Notes: generated from the sequence alone by a model not told the origin. Counted from the stretch's first letter, positions 43,777-53,075 are shown. The stretch: 64,000 bases of DNA from Candidatus Saccharimonadota bacterium (GCA_017514805.1 JAFWIP010000002.1:62001-126000), one strand, 5' to 3'. Translations and numbers: made by a program.

Positions 43777-44873
43777 ACGATAAAGCTATACGGAATAATC
43801 TCGCCTAAGCCGAGTACCGCATAATAGCCAACGAAATATAATACTCCCAACAGGATACTCAAAATCACGCGGGAGTATTTTTTCTCGCTTAGCTGTCCGA
43901 GCAAGTCTACTGCCGCAATTACGATAAATACCCAGAAGAAGTTTGCCATGCGACCGACGTAGCCAGAATAGAACCCAATCGCAGAATATACTGTACCGAT
44001 AAGCATTAAGAAGCTCAGGAATTTATCGCGACGCAATTTGCTACGATGATAGTTAATTGCGTATACGATTGTTAGAATCGAAGCCGCAAAGAATTTTACA
44101 TTAATAATCGACCCGGGCGTCTCCATGAAGGTCACATAATGTTTAGGGGACAATAGCCCGATTTCCGTAACAAAAGAGAGCATTGCCGGGAAGGCGCAGA
44201 CGCAGGCGATTGCAAGTACGGCGAGTACGAAATATAAGCTTCTTCCGCGGATATAACGTATTGCGAGTGGTAAAAATAGTACTGGCAAAATTAAGATCGA
44301 TGAATAGTGTAATGATAGAGAAAACGCTGATAGTAAAATAACTAGTAATAGGCTCGGCTTCAGAGAATTACGGCGTCGTTCGTAGATGTGGCTGAGCGCG
44401 TAAGCCTGCACTGCGACTGCGGCTAGCTGGCGCATAATATTAAAGCTCTCTGGGAAGACAATTACGAGAAGCATTCCATAGTAAAGCCAGGCGCTTTTGC
44501 GGCTAATTGTGCGAGCGGTGAGGTAAAAGAACAGTGTGGTAATGATTCCGAATATAATAAAGATAAACGACGCGTCTAGATGCAATGCATTTCCGATTCT
44601 GGCCAAGAATACAATAAATGGCTCCATCGAACCGTCGTTAATACGGGACATTGATGCCTCAAAACTTTCTGCGCCGATCTCGCTATAAAATGCCCGATAC
44701 GTAATCGAGTCAGTGCCGGTCGTAAAACGTAAACCCGCAAGTAGTGCCGGTAATAGTAGGGCTAGAATAATTGGCGTAATTGTTTTTTTCTTCTCGCCAA
44801 AATATGCTAGCGCGCCGGCCGCCAAAAAAACTGCCAAGTATAAAGCAATGCTAGCAAAAACATCTAGTTCCAT
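43773..44873 (-). CDS. EpsG/Wzy-like polysaccharide polymerase
   Basis: A 366-residue membrane protein with about ten helices and the EpsG-type sequence LRFTTGTDSITYRAFYSEIG near the first loop, plus a hydrophilic outer loop. EpsG/Wzy proteins join repeat units outside the membrane. It is transcribed against the main cluster and starts at 44873. A TAAAAT box ends seven bases before the ATG. Confidence 0.83.
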   Translation of the reverse strand: MELDVFASIALYLAVFLAAGALAYFGEKKKTITPIILALLLPALLAGLRFTTGTDSITYRAFYSEIGAESFEASMSRINDGSMEPFIVFLARIGNALHLDASFIFIIFGIITTLFFYLTARTISRKSAWLYYGMLLVIVFPESFNIMRQLAAVAVQAYALSHIYERRRNSLKPSLLLVILLSAFSLSLHYSSILILPVLFLPLAIRYIRGRSLYFVLAVLAIACVCAFPAMLSFVTEIGLLSPKHYVTFMETPGSIINVKFFAASILTIVYAINYHRSKLRRDKFLSFLMLIGTVYSAIGFYSGYVGRMANFFWVFIVIAAVDLLGQLSEKKYSRVILSILLGVLYFVGYYAVLGLGEIIPYSFIV

Positions 44874-44880
44874 ATGCTAT

Positions 44881-44886
44881 ATTTTA
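44881..44886 (-). promoter_or_regulatory. -10 box of the EpsG-like gene
   Basis: TAAAAT on the minus strand, seven bases before the ATG at 44873. The mRNA is predicted to be leaderless. Confidence 0.5.
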
Positions 44887-44894
44887 CCATATAA

Positions 44895-44917
44895 CAGGGA
44901 GCGTATTGCGCTCCCTG
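44895..44917 (-). terminator. Hairpin after the LGFP-repeat gene
   Basis: CAGGGAGCG (44895-44903) pairs with CGCTCCCTG (44909-44917) just downstream of the minus-strand gene ending at 44921. It lacks a clear T-run, so termination strength is uncertain. Confidence 0.5.
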
Positions 44918-44920
44918 AGT

Positions 44921-47305
44921 CTATTTCCTGGCAAAGTCGAATCGGTTAGAAGACTTGTGATAATACAATGTTCCAGCTTGGTATTCCTGAGAGATCGTAT
45001 CGCCACTCGTCCTAATTTCGCTCAGAGGGAAGCCCATCCAGCCTATTTCAAAGTTCTGACTCTGCCAGTACTCGCGCAACTTGCCGCGCGATTCGTAGTA
45101 GCCATATTTCTCATTGCCGACGATAAACCCACCCTGGTATTCTTGGTAGATAATACCAGTCTTTGGATTGTCGCGAATCTCGCTTACTGGGAATCCTAGC
45201 GGCCCCCATTCAAATCCTTGCTTCTCCCAAACCTCGCGAATCTTGCCACGCGATTCGTAGTAGCCGTAGCGGTCATTACCGACGATGAAACCGCCTTGGT
45301 ATTGCTGGAAGATAATCCCAGATCCTTTATTCTCTTGGATTTCGCCGACGGGGAAGCCAAGTGTGCCATGCTCGCAGTTCTGCTTAGCCCAAACATCGCG
45401 AATTCTGCCACGTGATTCATAGTAGCCATACTTATCATTTCCTACAATGAATCCGCCTTGGTACTGTTGGAAGAAAATTCCGGAAATCTCGTTAGTCTGG
45501 ATTTCGCTGATTGGGAACCCAAGTAGCCCCCATTCAAAACCTTGCTTTTCCCATACTTCGCGAATCTTACCGCGTGATTCATAGAAGCCATATCGGTCGT
45601 TGCCAACGATAAAGCCACCTTCATATTGTTGGAATACTATTCCTGAGCCTTTATTCTCTTGGACTTCTCCGACAGGAAAGCCGAGCGGGCCATGCTCGCA
45701 ATCTTGTCTTGTCCAGACGTCGCGGATTTTACCACTGGAAACATAATAACCATGTTCTTCGTTGCCAACGATAAAGCCGCCTTGGTATTCCTGGTAGATG
45801 ATACCAGAAATTTCGTTAGTCTGGATTTCGCTGATTGGGAACCCAAGTGGACCCCACTCAAAACCTTGCTTTTCCCAAACCTCGCGAATCTTACCGCGTG
45901 ATTCATAGAAGCCATATCGGTCGTTGCCAACGATAAAGCCACCTTCATATTGTTGGAATACTATTCCTGAGCCTGGGTTATCTAACACGTCGCCAACCGG
46001 GAAGCCTAAAGCACCCATCTCGAAGTTCTGCTTTTGCCAAACTTCGCGAATCTTTCCGCTAGAAACATGATAGCCATACTTATCGTTACCAACGATGACG
46101 CCACCTTGGTAATCCTGGTAGATGATGCCGGTTTCTGGATTATCGCGAATATCGCTAGTCGGGAAGCCTAAAGCACCCATCTCGAAGTTCTGCTTTTGCC
46201 AAACTTCGCGAATCTTGCCGCTAGACTCGTGATAGCCGAAACGTTCATTGCCTACAATGAGGCCATTTTCATATTCGCGATAGTAAATGCCCGTAGAATT
46301 ATTGCTACGTGTGCCAGTAATTTGTTTGCCCAAATGCGCCTCGCCGCCTAGTTCTTCATACTTTGCTTCGATCTTCTTTGAAGCGGCTGGCGCATGTGTA
46401 TCGCCAAACCATTCATTAAAGTACATGAAGAAATTACGGTTACCATACGAGCCACAGTCTGCCGTGCCTGGATAGTTGCGGAGCGCTGCATCGTTTGGCG
46501 TATATGGCGTGTAAATATATAGGGAAGTAGTTGCGATGTTTTCGAGATAGACACTCTTTCTGCCGCACGATACTACCGGCGAATAGAGAATACTATTCGT
46601 TGCGTACGGACGATAGTTGTAGCTATAAATATGATCCTTGTAATAATTGATCTGCCATGCCGCCATTTCTACCTGATTATAGAAGCCAAAATATTTCGCA
46701 TCACATGGCGCCGTGTCAGGACAAGCGTAGCCCATGACGGTATTATATTCATAGCGGAGCGGCCAGTTATCTCCCCAAACATAACTTTCCTTTTTTAGTA
46801 AAACTAACAAAACTTGTGGATTAATATTGTATTTCTGGGCTGCGTTATAAATGATTTGTGCCGCCGAAATCATACCCGGCTCAATAACATTGTTAGAGTC
46901 GTAGAGATTGCGCTTTGTTTCTGGATTTTCATAATAGTTTTGAACGCAAATGTATGGTGGATCGTGATAACGGCTATTGCCGGCTGCGCGCATTTGGCGT
47001 GCATAATCCGCGCGCGAAGTATTTGATGGAACTGCGCGACCATTAATATAGCGACCGCCACCAACTACACCTGTACCCCAAGTATCACAAGCTGGCATGT
47101 AGCGATTTAGGTGCGCTTGAATATCGCTGACCGACATCGTGTTCTTGTCGTAAAAAACTTCATCATCAATAATATTGCCGGCACGAAAATCCATCGCTGA
47201 AATTGCGTCAGATTTTGGCGTATTCATGATTGCGAGACCAAAGAACACTGCCAAGAACGCAAAACCAGCTGCGATGCTACTGTATTTCAAAGCTCTGCGT
47301 GTCAC
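44921..47305 (-). CDS. LGFP-repeat wall-binding protein with muramidase-like N-domain
   Basis: A 794-residue protein. A signal/anchor helix (about 10-30) is followed by a domain of about 300 residues with ISAAQIIYNAAQKYNINPQV, LKKES and MAAWQINYY, reminiscent of lytic-transglycosylase/glucosaminidase folds. Then come eight LGFP units of about 54 residues (motifs ALGFPTSDI, PLGFPISEI, TLGFPVGEI, last WMGFPLSEI) plus one degenerate unit. LGFP repeats are known from corynebacterial and related proteins that attach to mycolyl-arabinogalactan walls. In an actinobacterial epibiont they would suit binding the host wall. Alternating unit types show recent block duplication. Confidence 0.85.
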   Translation of the reverse strand: MTRRALKYSSIAAGFAFLAVFFGLAIMNTPKSDAISAMDFRAGNIIDDEVFYDKNTMSVSDIQAHLNRYMPACDTWGTGVVGGGRYINGRAVPSNTSRADYARQMRAAGNSRYHDPPYICVQNYYENPETKRNLYDSNNVIEPGMISAAQIIYNAAQKYNINPQVLLVLLKKESYVWGDNWPLRYEYNTVMGYACPDTAPCDAKYFGFYNQVEMAAWQINYYKDHIYSYNYRPYATNSILYSPVVSCGRKSVYLENIATTSLYIYTPYTPNDAALRNYPGTADCGSYGNRNFFMYFNEWFGDTHAPAASKKIEAKYEELGGEAHLGKQITGTRSNNSTGIYYREYENGLIVGNERFGYHESSGKIREVWQKQNFEMGALGFPTSDIRDNPETGIIYQDYQGGVIVGNDKYGYHVSSGKIREVWQKQNFEMGALGFPVGDVLDNPGSGIVFQQYEGGFIVGNDRYGFYESRGKIREVWEKQGFEWGPLGFPISEIQTNEISGIIYQEYQGGFIVGNEEHGYYVSSGKIRDVWTRQDCEHGPLGFPVGEVQENKGSGIVFQQYEGGFIVGNDRYGFYESRGKIREVWEKQGFEWGLLGFPISEIQTNEISGIFFQQYQGGFIVGNDKYGYYESRGRIRDVWAKQNCEHGTLGFPVGEIQENKGSGIIFQQYQGGFIVGNDRYGYYESRGKIREVWEKQGFEWGPLGFPVSEIRDNPKTGIIYQEYQGGFIVGNEKYGYYESRGKLREYWQSQNFEIGWMGFPLSEIRTSGDTISQEYQAGTLYYHKSSNRFDFARK

Positions 47306-47891
47306 TTTCGCCCTCCGATCGATTAGATTTATATTGAATTTTTACGTTCCACGTACCGTTTGTAAACTTACTTCTATCTACTTTGACGGCTTCGCAGGTA
47401 ATATAACTTGGTCCAGGTAGAATTCCCGAGCTTGCCGTAACGGTCGTGTCGCCGTTTGTAAAGACAAAGGTGCAATTTCCTTCGAGCTCGTTAATATTAG
47501 TGATGGCGCCACCAGCCTCGATGCTTGATTTGTCTTCGCTCATTCCGACGAAGTTTACGACTGGTGTTGCAATATTTAGGCCAGCAGCATTTTGCTCGAC
47601 AGTTGGTTTGTTGCGCTCATCGGCTTCCATGCGATCCTTTGATTCGTTGCCGGCCTGAGCGACCTTATCTTCGTCCTTTAAGTCGTCTTCTGTGCGCAGG
47701 ATTTCAGAGGCTGTATTTATATTTTGGGCGTTGTCTTTTTCGCCTTCCTTATCGCGTGCGATTTTTGCGATTGCAAAAATACCGAATACAATTACTGCCA
47801 CCAAAATCATGGCTACTAAGATGAATAATGCTAATTTTACGGTTCTTTGTTTGTTCTGTTTTTGTTTTGATGCTGATTTTGCCATAGGCAT
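47277..47891 (-). CDS. Single-pass membrane protein with exported domain
   Basis: A 204-residue protein. A basic N-terminus, one membrane helix (about residues 18-40), an acidic linker, and an outer beta-rich domain (GNCTFVFTNGDTTVTASSG, with one later Cys). I use the ATG at 47891 because AGGAG lies just before it and a TATAAT box further upstream; the second ATG two codons later is also possible. Its 3' end overlaps the start of the LGFP-repeat gene by 29 bases, so the two are co-transcribed. It may act with that protein at the surface. No known family. Confidence 0.75.
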   Translation of the reverse strand: MPMAKSASKQKQNKQRTVKLALFILVAMILVAVIVFGIFAIAKIARDKEGEKDNAQNINTASEILRTEDDLKDEDKVAQAGNESKDRMEADERNKPTVEQNAAGLNIATPVVNFVGMSEDKSSIEAGGAITNINELEGNCTFVFTNGDTTVTASSGILPGPSYITCEAVKVDRSKFTNGTWNVKIQYKSNRSEGESDTQSFEIQ

Positions 47892-47957
47892 TTCACTCCT
47901 ATCTAAATTATACCCATATCTTAACGATTTTTGCAAGTATATAAAGCATAAGTGTGA

Positions 47958-47963
47958 TATAAT
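47958..47963 (+). promoter_or_regulatory. -10 box of the 47974 gene
   Basis: TATAAT with TGA before it (an extended -10) ends ten bases before the ATG at 47974. It lies in the 82-base gap between divergent genes. Confidence 0.6.
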
Positions 47964-47973
47964 TTTAATCAAT

Positions 47974-50900
47974 ATGGACGGTGGTGGTGACGGAGACTAC
48001 TTCAAACAAGACGGCGATTTTCGTGACGCCGGCGATTCTAATGCTGAACCAGAACAGACCAACCGCGGCTACAAAGATCTAGTATCTATGGATAAGGTCC
48101 GCAAAGACCTTGCCGACAATCCCGAAAAAGTTGCAGACTTAAGAAAACGGTATCTAGGCGACAAATCGGACAAAAAAGACTTCCTGAAAAACGGCGAAAA
48201 AGCCGCCAGCAAAGATCCGAATGGCGGTGGTCGCGGAGGCGACAAAGACGCCTCTCTTCGCGAGAAGGAAGACAACGTCGGCTCAGAAAATGACGATAGT
48301 AGTGCCGGTAAAATAAAGAATTCTGTTAAGGGTGTCCAGGATATCAAGTCCGGCAAAGTCGGAAAAGGCGTCGGTCGCATCATGAAATCCGGCCCGCTCG
48401 GTATTATTATTGCGGGTCTGTTATTGTTTAGTGGCGCAAGCTTCTTTGGCCAATCCGCCATGGGCTTCAATCTCATTGCTGTTCTCCAGGGCGAGTACGG
48501 CGATATGGGCTCAAGCCTCTTCGCGCGCGAGAAGTACTTCATGCGCTGGCAGCTTCGCCCAAGCTCTCGCCAAACTAGCGCCGAAGCGGACGACTTCGTC
48601 GCGAAGCATTCGAAGATATATCAGAAATTTACCGGCAAAGACGAGAACTATTTTAAACTCACCAGCAAGCAGAAGAAAAAGTTCAATAAAGCTCATATTA
48701 GCGTAGTACGAGACGATGTTGCTGCTAATGATTATGTTTTGAAATTTACGAGGGGTGACGGTAGTGAAATTATAGCAGTGGCAGATTCTAATCAGGTTGG
48801 AGATAATCGCTATTTATTAAAGGACTTGCTTGATACTGACCCGGAATTCAAGGCCGCCTATGATACCGGTACGGCGACATGGAAAAATCCGGTTGCGCAA
48901 TGGTTTGACAAAAAAGCTTCAGCATTTATGAAGCGTCTCGAGATGTCGCGCAATCGACTGAAGGGATTATTCGAGAAAAATAATGCTAATAGCTCCGAAA
49001 ACGTCGAGGCATTTGAGGGGGTTGCGAAAAATGCAGTGGGCGACGGCGACGTTGAGGGGAAAACCGGCTCTGGCTCGCTTGAAGAGACTAGTACGACAAA
49101 TAAGGATGGCTCGGTTGATACTTCTTACAGCTCTGGCGAAGATGGCGAAGCTAGTCTTAATCTCAAAAAAGGCGACGATGTTGATACCACGAAGAAGAAA
49201 TTAGAGGATTTTGCTGGTGAGAGCGGCGTTGGTGGCAAGGTGGCAAAAGCGACTAAAGCTTTAGCTAATGGCGCTTGCACGGTGGCGGGAATTATTGGTG
49301 CAATTAATATGTTTGTTATAGCAAGTGAGGCGCAACAAATTCGTGACTTTGCGAGCATGATTTTGGAGGGTGAACAAAAGAATCAGGTCGAAACAAGTGG
49401 CGAGGGCTCTATCAACATAATCAATAATAGCCTAACGAAGAAAAAGAAAACATCCTACTTAACGAAAAATAACGAGAAGGTAGAGATGTACGGAAGCGCA
49501 ATGGAGGCAAATTTAGTGTCGTCTGCGTTTGGAAAGAAAATTCCGAACGGGAACGATCCTAGCGTTAACTCATTTAGCCTTACTGATAGCATGGATACTA
49601 TTATGACAAAGCTGGGTAGTTCTATGGAATCATTCAAGGCATGTACGTATGCTAGGATGGGGGCCGCATTGCTCGATTCGGCTCTTGATGTCGCGGATCT
49701 GGCCGCCAAGGGCGGATCAATTGCGGCATGTGTTGCCGGGGGTATAGAGACACTTGGCGGTGCCTGTATTCCATTCCTTATCGAACTTGGGGTTACTATC
49801 GGTAAATCTTGGGCTGCAAATCTATTGATAAAAGAGATAGTTACTAAAGTTACGGAGTTTATGCTGCCAAAAATTGTCACAATATTGGCGCGGGACCTGA
49901 CAACGAATATTGGCGGTGTCGATGCGGGGAACGCATTAGTTGGTGGTTTTGCTCAATTTTCAATGCTAAACTTTCAATCTGGCGGCGGCGCAGTCGCCTC
50001 GAAAGAAACGTATATAACACACATACAAGAAAAAGATAAGTACATTGCCGACTTAGCAGAATCAGAGCGCGCCAAGCGAAGTCCGTTTGATCCAACATCG
50101 CCGTACACTTTCCTAGGTTCATTACTGACGAAAGCATCGCCACTCCTCGTCGGCACGAGCTCAATAAGTAGTGGAATTAATAATTTCAATAATCTTGCAT
50201 CCGAGTCTATTGCATCAATTATGCCAAGCGCATCTGCAACCAGTGCTGCATTAACTGCCGAAAATGAAGAAAAATTCACTTCAAAATATTGTCCATACAT
50301 CTCCGCAATTGGCGGCATTGCTACCCCGGGTTGCTATCCTCGTATGATTACTGACTATAAGACTATAAATATGGACCCTGCAGAAGTGACAAAGAAAGTC
50401 AGCGAATTGGGGAATGGTAAAAACTTTGATCTATCTAAAGAAGATGAAGATACGCCGACTATAAATGAGGATATGAATGACAGTAAGTTGATGAAATTCT
50501 TGTTATTAAGTCAGCGTGCTATCACGACTTTCGGGCTTGCAGATGAAAACATAAAGAATGCAATCGATTCTGGTGCTGGTACGCTCGAATCATCAATACC
50601 GGTTTGGGGTGGCTTCACCGATATGCTCACGAATAATAAGTATCTTAACAATCTTGGAATTATTTCAGGCGAATCTCTAGTTGCTAAAGATATGCCGGAG
50701 GGCAGTCTTGGCGAGGACGCATTTACCTGGGAAGAAGCGAAGTATTATCAGCGCTTCATAGAAGACCAACGCCTAGCAGAGAATATGGGCCTAATAGAGG
50801 AGTCTAGCGTTTCGGTGGCGCTCAGGCACTATTACGAAAAACACCCAATTGATACGTCTTACGAGGGCATGCTTGCATATTATAGCGGCATGACGAAAGA

Positions 50901-51108
50901 GCATGTAGCTGATGTTATGGATATTATGGAAGGCATGCTATGGCTAGCAGATTATGATCCTAGTGATTTCTATCCATACAAAAGCAATAATGGCGTGATT
51001 ACTATAAAAGAAAACAAGATAAAAGATGATGAAAAAATAGAGACGCTTAGCTCTATTGTTCCAAATACTATATACTTAGCGTATCGCCAAGAGTATTACA
51101 TTTCGTGA
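47974..51108 (+). CDS. Large secretion-associated membrane protein, copy B
   Basis: A 1044-residue paralogue of the protein at 20263. A highly charged Gly/Asp/Lys-rich cytoplasmic N-terminus leads to a membrane helix (about 145-165), a long hydrophilic region, hydrophobic segments (about 430-455 and 570-640), the shared patch RSPFDPTSPYTFLGS near 702, and a soluble C-terminus with YYQRFIEDQRLAENMG matching YFQRYIEDMRILSSMD of copy A. An in-frame ATG 282 bases upstream lies inside the divergent gene and is ignored, because the -10 box sits between them. Codon choice and GC content drop sharply after about 48700. Single-gene unit. Confidence 0.8.
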   Translation: MDGGGDGDYFKQDGDFRDAGDSNAEPEQTNRGYKDLVSMDKVRKDLADNPEKVADLRKRYLGDKSDKKDFLKNGEKAASKDPNGGGRGGDKDASLREKEDNVGSENDDSSAGKIKNSVKGVQDIKSGKVGKGVGRIMKSGPLGIIIAGLLLFSGASFFGQSAMGFNLIAVLQGEYGDMGSSLFAREKYFMRWQLRPSSRQTSAEADDFVAKHSKIYQKFTGKDENYFKLTSKQKKKFNKAHISVVRDDVAANDYVLKFTRGDGSEIIAVADSNQVGDNRYLLKDLLDTDPEFKAAYDTGTATWKNPVAQWFDKKASAFMKRLEMSRNRLKGLFEKNNANSSENVEAFEGVAKNAVGDGDVEGKTGSGSLEETSTTNKDGSVDTSYSSGEDGEASLNLKKGDDVDTTKKKLEDFAGESGVGGKVAKATKALANGACTVAGIIGAINMFVIASEAQQIRDFASMILEGEQKNQVETSGEGSINIINNSLTKKKKTSYLTKNNEKVEMYGSAMEANLVSSAFGKKIPNGNDPSVNSFSLTDSMDTIMTKLGSSMESFKACTYARMGAALLDSALDVADLAAKGGSIAACVAGGIETLGGACIPFLIELGVTIGKSWAANLLIKEIVTKVTEFMLPKIVTILARDLTTNIGGVDAGNALVGGFAQFSMLNFQSGGGAVASKETYITHIQEKDKYIADLAESERAKRSPFDPTSPYTFLGSLLTKASPLLVGTSSISSGINNFNNLASESIASIMPSASATSAALTAENEEKFTSKYCPYISAIGGIATPGCYPRMITDYKTINMDPAEVTKKVSELGNGKNFDLSKEDEDTPTINEDMNDSKLMKFLLLSQRAITTFGLADENIKNAIDSGAGTLESSIPVWGGFTDMLTNNKYLNNLGIISGESLVAKDMPEGSLGEDAFTWEEAKYYQRFIEDQRLAENMGLIEESSVSVALRHYYEKHPIDTSYEGMLAYYSGMTKEHVADVMDIMEGMLWLADYDPSDFYPYKSNNGVITIKENKIKDDEKIETLSSIVPNTIYLAYRQEYYIS

Positions 51109-51113
51109 CATGG

Positions 51114-51143
51114 AAAAAGGCGCTTGACTGGAAGCGCCTTTTT
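51114..51143 (+). terminator. Terminator of copy B
   Basis: AAAAAGGCGCTT (51114-51125) pairs perfectly with AAGCGCCTTTTT (51132-51143). It starts six bases after the stop codon. Confidence 0.85.
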
Positions 51144-51180
51144 GTAAGCATATTACGCAAAACTAGGTTTTAATGCAAAA

Positions 51181-51972
51181 CTATCTAGATACAATATACG
51201 CACCACCAGTTTCAGAAACTCTTGGAAAACCAACGTCTGCTACCCATCTGGTATGTGGTTCATAAACGCAATTTTCTACTAAGAATGTAAACAGTACTAT
51301 TTGTTCGTAATTAATTTTATAACAAGCATTGTCTGCAAGACTAACCCAATATACGGGCATTGAGCTATCTAATGCGTCTTCTCTAGAAAAGGCAAGCTCA
51401 GTCTCTGATCCGTAAGAGGATAAATAAATAGTGTAGAAGTTCTGGTTGTCTAAGTCTTCGAGCGATATTGTCGATTCTCCGTCAGAACTCCTAAATGTGC
51501 ACTGCTGCCTTTCCTCTAAGTCTGTGCCAGTTGGTTCAAAACCTAAACTCTTTGCTATTCCAGCAATGTCTACGCCGTAGCTTGAATACTGTGCCGAATA
51601 CACAATATAATCATCGATATTTGTGTGAAGATTAATAATGTGTCCGTCAATATCATAGCTATACTGACCAGTTGGCGCTGAAGTTGTAGCTTCAGTTGTT
51701 GCCTCGGTGGTTACTTCTGTTGTCGATTCAGTTGTAGCTTCTGTTGTTGCCTCAGTTGTTGCTTCAGTGATGTTTACGCCAGGGTCAATATCGAAATCTG
51801 GCTCATCGACCTGAATTGCATCATACTTCTCAGTAGAGAGCTCTTCAGTTGTCATTTTAGACTCCTGCTTAGCTTCTCCACAACCATTAAGTGACAGTAT
51901 AAAGATAAATAATGCTATGCTTACTACCATTTTTCTATAGGCAGCAAGCTTAAATGTTGAATTCTTCTTCAT
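51181..51972 (-). CDS. Thr/Glu-repeat lipoprotein, probably acquired
   Basis: A 263-residue protein with a lipoprotein signal ending at a lipobox-like LSLNGC (Cys about residue 31), an acidic linker, a low-complexity TTEATTEATTEA-type repeat (about 70-98), and a C-terminal domain of about 160 residues with two or three cysteines and no family I know. Such TTEA linkers are common in Clostridia (Lachnospiraceae-like) lipoproteins. Codon choice (AGA, ATA, AT-rich) differs from nearby genes, supporting recent transfer. The start at 51972 follows AAAGGAAGTG. The AT-rich gap 51994-52139 contains an imperfect inverted repeat (about 52023-52071) of unknown role. Confidence 0.75.
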   Translation of the reverse strand: MKKNSTFKLAAYRKMVVSIALFIFILSLNGCGEAKQESKMTTEELSTEKYDAIQVDEPDFDIDPGVNITEATTEATTEATTESTTEVTTEATTEATTSAPTGQYSYDIDGHIINLHTNIDDYIVYSAQYSSYGVDIAGIAKSLGFEPTGTDLEERQQCTFRSSDGESTISLEDLDNQNFYTIYLSSYGSETELAFSREDALDSSMPVYWVSLADNACYKINYEQIVLFTFLVENCVYEPHTRWVADVGFPRVSETGGAYIVSR

Positions 51973-52139
51973 ATAGCTCACTTCCTTTCTCATACAAATA
52001 CTAAATACCTAAGAATCCAAAAAATGCTTTACTTCCTATAGAATCTCGAAATGTTCTATCTAGTAAGCAAAGCAGCTACTAAATTACTATCATTATATCA
52101 CACCTTGCTTTATCTGTCAAGCTATTGTATCGTAAGGAT

Positions 52140-53075
52140 ATGAATTTTTGGTCTCAGTTTCCGAAGGGTTTTGCTTGTCTCGCGCCAATGGAGGGCGTGA
52201 CAGATATTGCCTTCCGCCAGGTTGTCGCCAAGGCTGCGCGCCCGGACATCTTTTTTACTGAGTTCACCAATGTTAATAGCTATTCTAGCGAGAAGGGTAG
52301 GCCAAATGCGCTCGAGCGTCTAAAATTTGAACCGCAAGAGCAGCCAATTGTTGCGCAAATCTGGGGCAAGAATCCCGAAATGTTTGCCGAGACCGTAGCG
52401 GCCGTTCGCGACCTCGGTTTTCAGGCGGTAGATATTAATATGGGCTGCCCGGATCGCCATGTTGTCGCTACTGGCGGCGGTTCTGGTCTCATTCGCACGC
52501 CTGAGCTTGCCGTCGAAATCTTGCGCGCCGCACAAAAAGTCGAGGGCATTACTGTATCTGTTAAAACTCGCCTCGGCTATACGAAGACCGACGAATGGAA
52601 GCCATGGCTTAGCACGCTGCTGAATGAGCACCCAGCCGCCCTTACGATCCATCTCCGCACCAAGAAGGAAATGTCGAAAGTCGATGCTCACTATGAACTC
52701 GTCCCAGAAATTGTTGCGCTAAAAAATGAGCTTTCGCCAGAGACGAAACTTATTATTAATGGCGATATCAAGTCAGCTGCCGATGCGCAGAAATTTGTCG
52801 AGCAGGGCGCCGATGGCATTATGATTGGCCGCGGTGTATTTCAAAATCCGTTTTGCTTCGAGCGCGAGCCGCAAGAGCACAGCCGCGAGGAGCTCCTCGA
52901 TCTTATGCGCTACCATCTTGACCTCTATGAGAAATACGACCTCCAGCCATACGACCCGCTCAAGCACTTCTATAAGATTTACATCAATAATTTCCCAGGC
53001 GCCAGCGACCTTCGCGCTGAACTAATGACAACTAAAACCATCGCCGAGGCTCGCGCGATTATTGACGAGCTATGA
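52140..53075 (+). CDS. dus: tRNA-dihydrouridine synthase
   Basis: A 311-residue flavoenzyme that reduces uridines in tRNA D-loops. It starts FPKGFACLAPMEGVTDIAFR, with the family motif NMGCPDRHVVATGGGSGLI (catalytic Cys in GCP) near residue 100, and FMN phosphate-binding NGDIKSAAD and DGIMIGRGVFQNP. The ATG at 52140 is used; a TTG 15 bases earlier would add residues not seen in relatives. It overlaps the next gene by four bases (ATGA), so the two are coupled. Confidence 0.93.
   Translation: MNFWSQFPKGFACLAPMEGVTDIAFRQVVAKAARPDIFFTEFTNVNSYSSEKGRPNALERLKFEPQEQPIVAQIWGKNPEMFAETVAAVRDLGFQAVDINMGCPDRHVVATGGGSGLIRTPELAVEILRAAQKVEGITVSVKTRLGYTKTDEWKPWLSTLLNEHPAALTIHLRTKKEMSKVDAHYELVPEIVALKNELSPETKLIINGDIKSAADAQKFVEQGADGIMIGRGVFQNPFCFEREPQEHSREELLDLMRYHLDLYEKYDLQPYDPLKHFYKIYINNFPGASDLRAELMTTKTIAEARAIIDEL

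Noticed and set aside
45196..46280. Regular DNA repeats that could be taken for a CRISPR or satellite array
   Set aside because: The units are in-frame LGFP protein repeats of about 162 bases with no spacers of the CRISPR type.
47692..47973. Possible 94-residue N-terminal extension of the large protein starting at 47974
   Set aside because: It overlaps the divergent gene at 47277-47891 and lies upstream of the -10 box at 47958-47963, so it would not be in the transcript.
51700..51790. Thr/Glu repeat DNA as a mobile or regulatory repeat
   Set aside because: It is a low-complexity protein linker in frame within a lipoprotein gene; no separate DNA role is supported.
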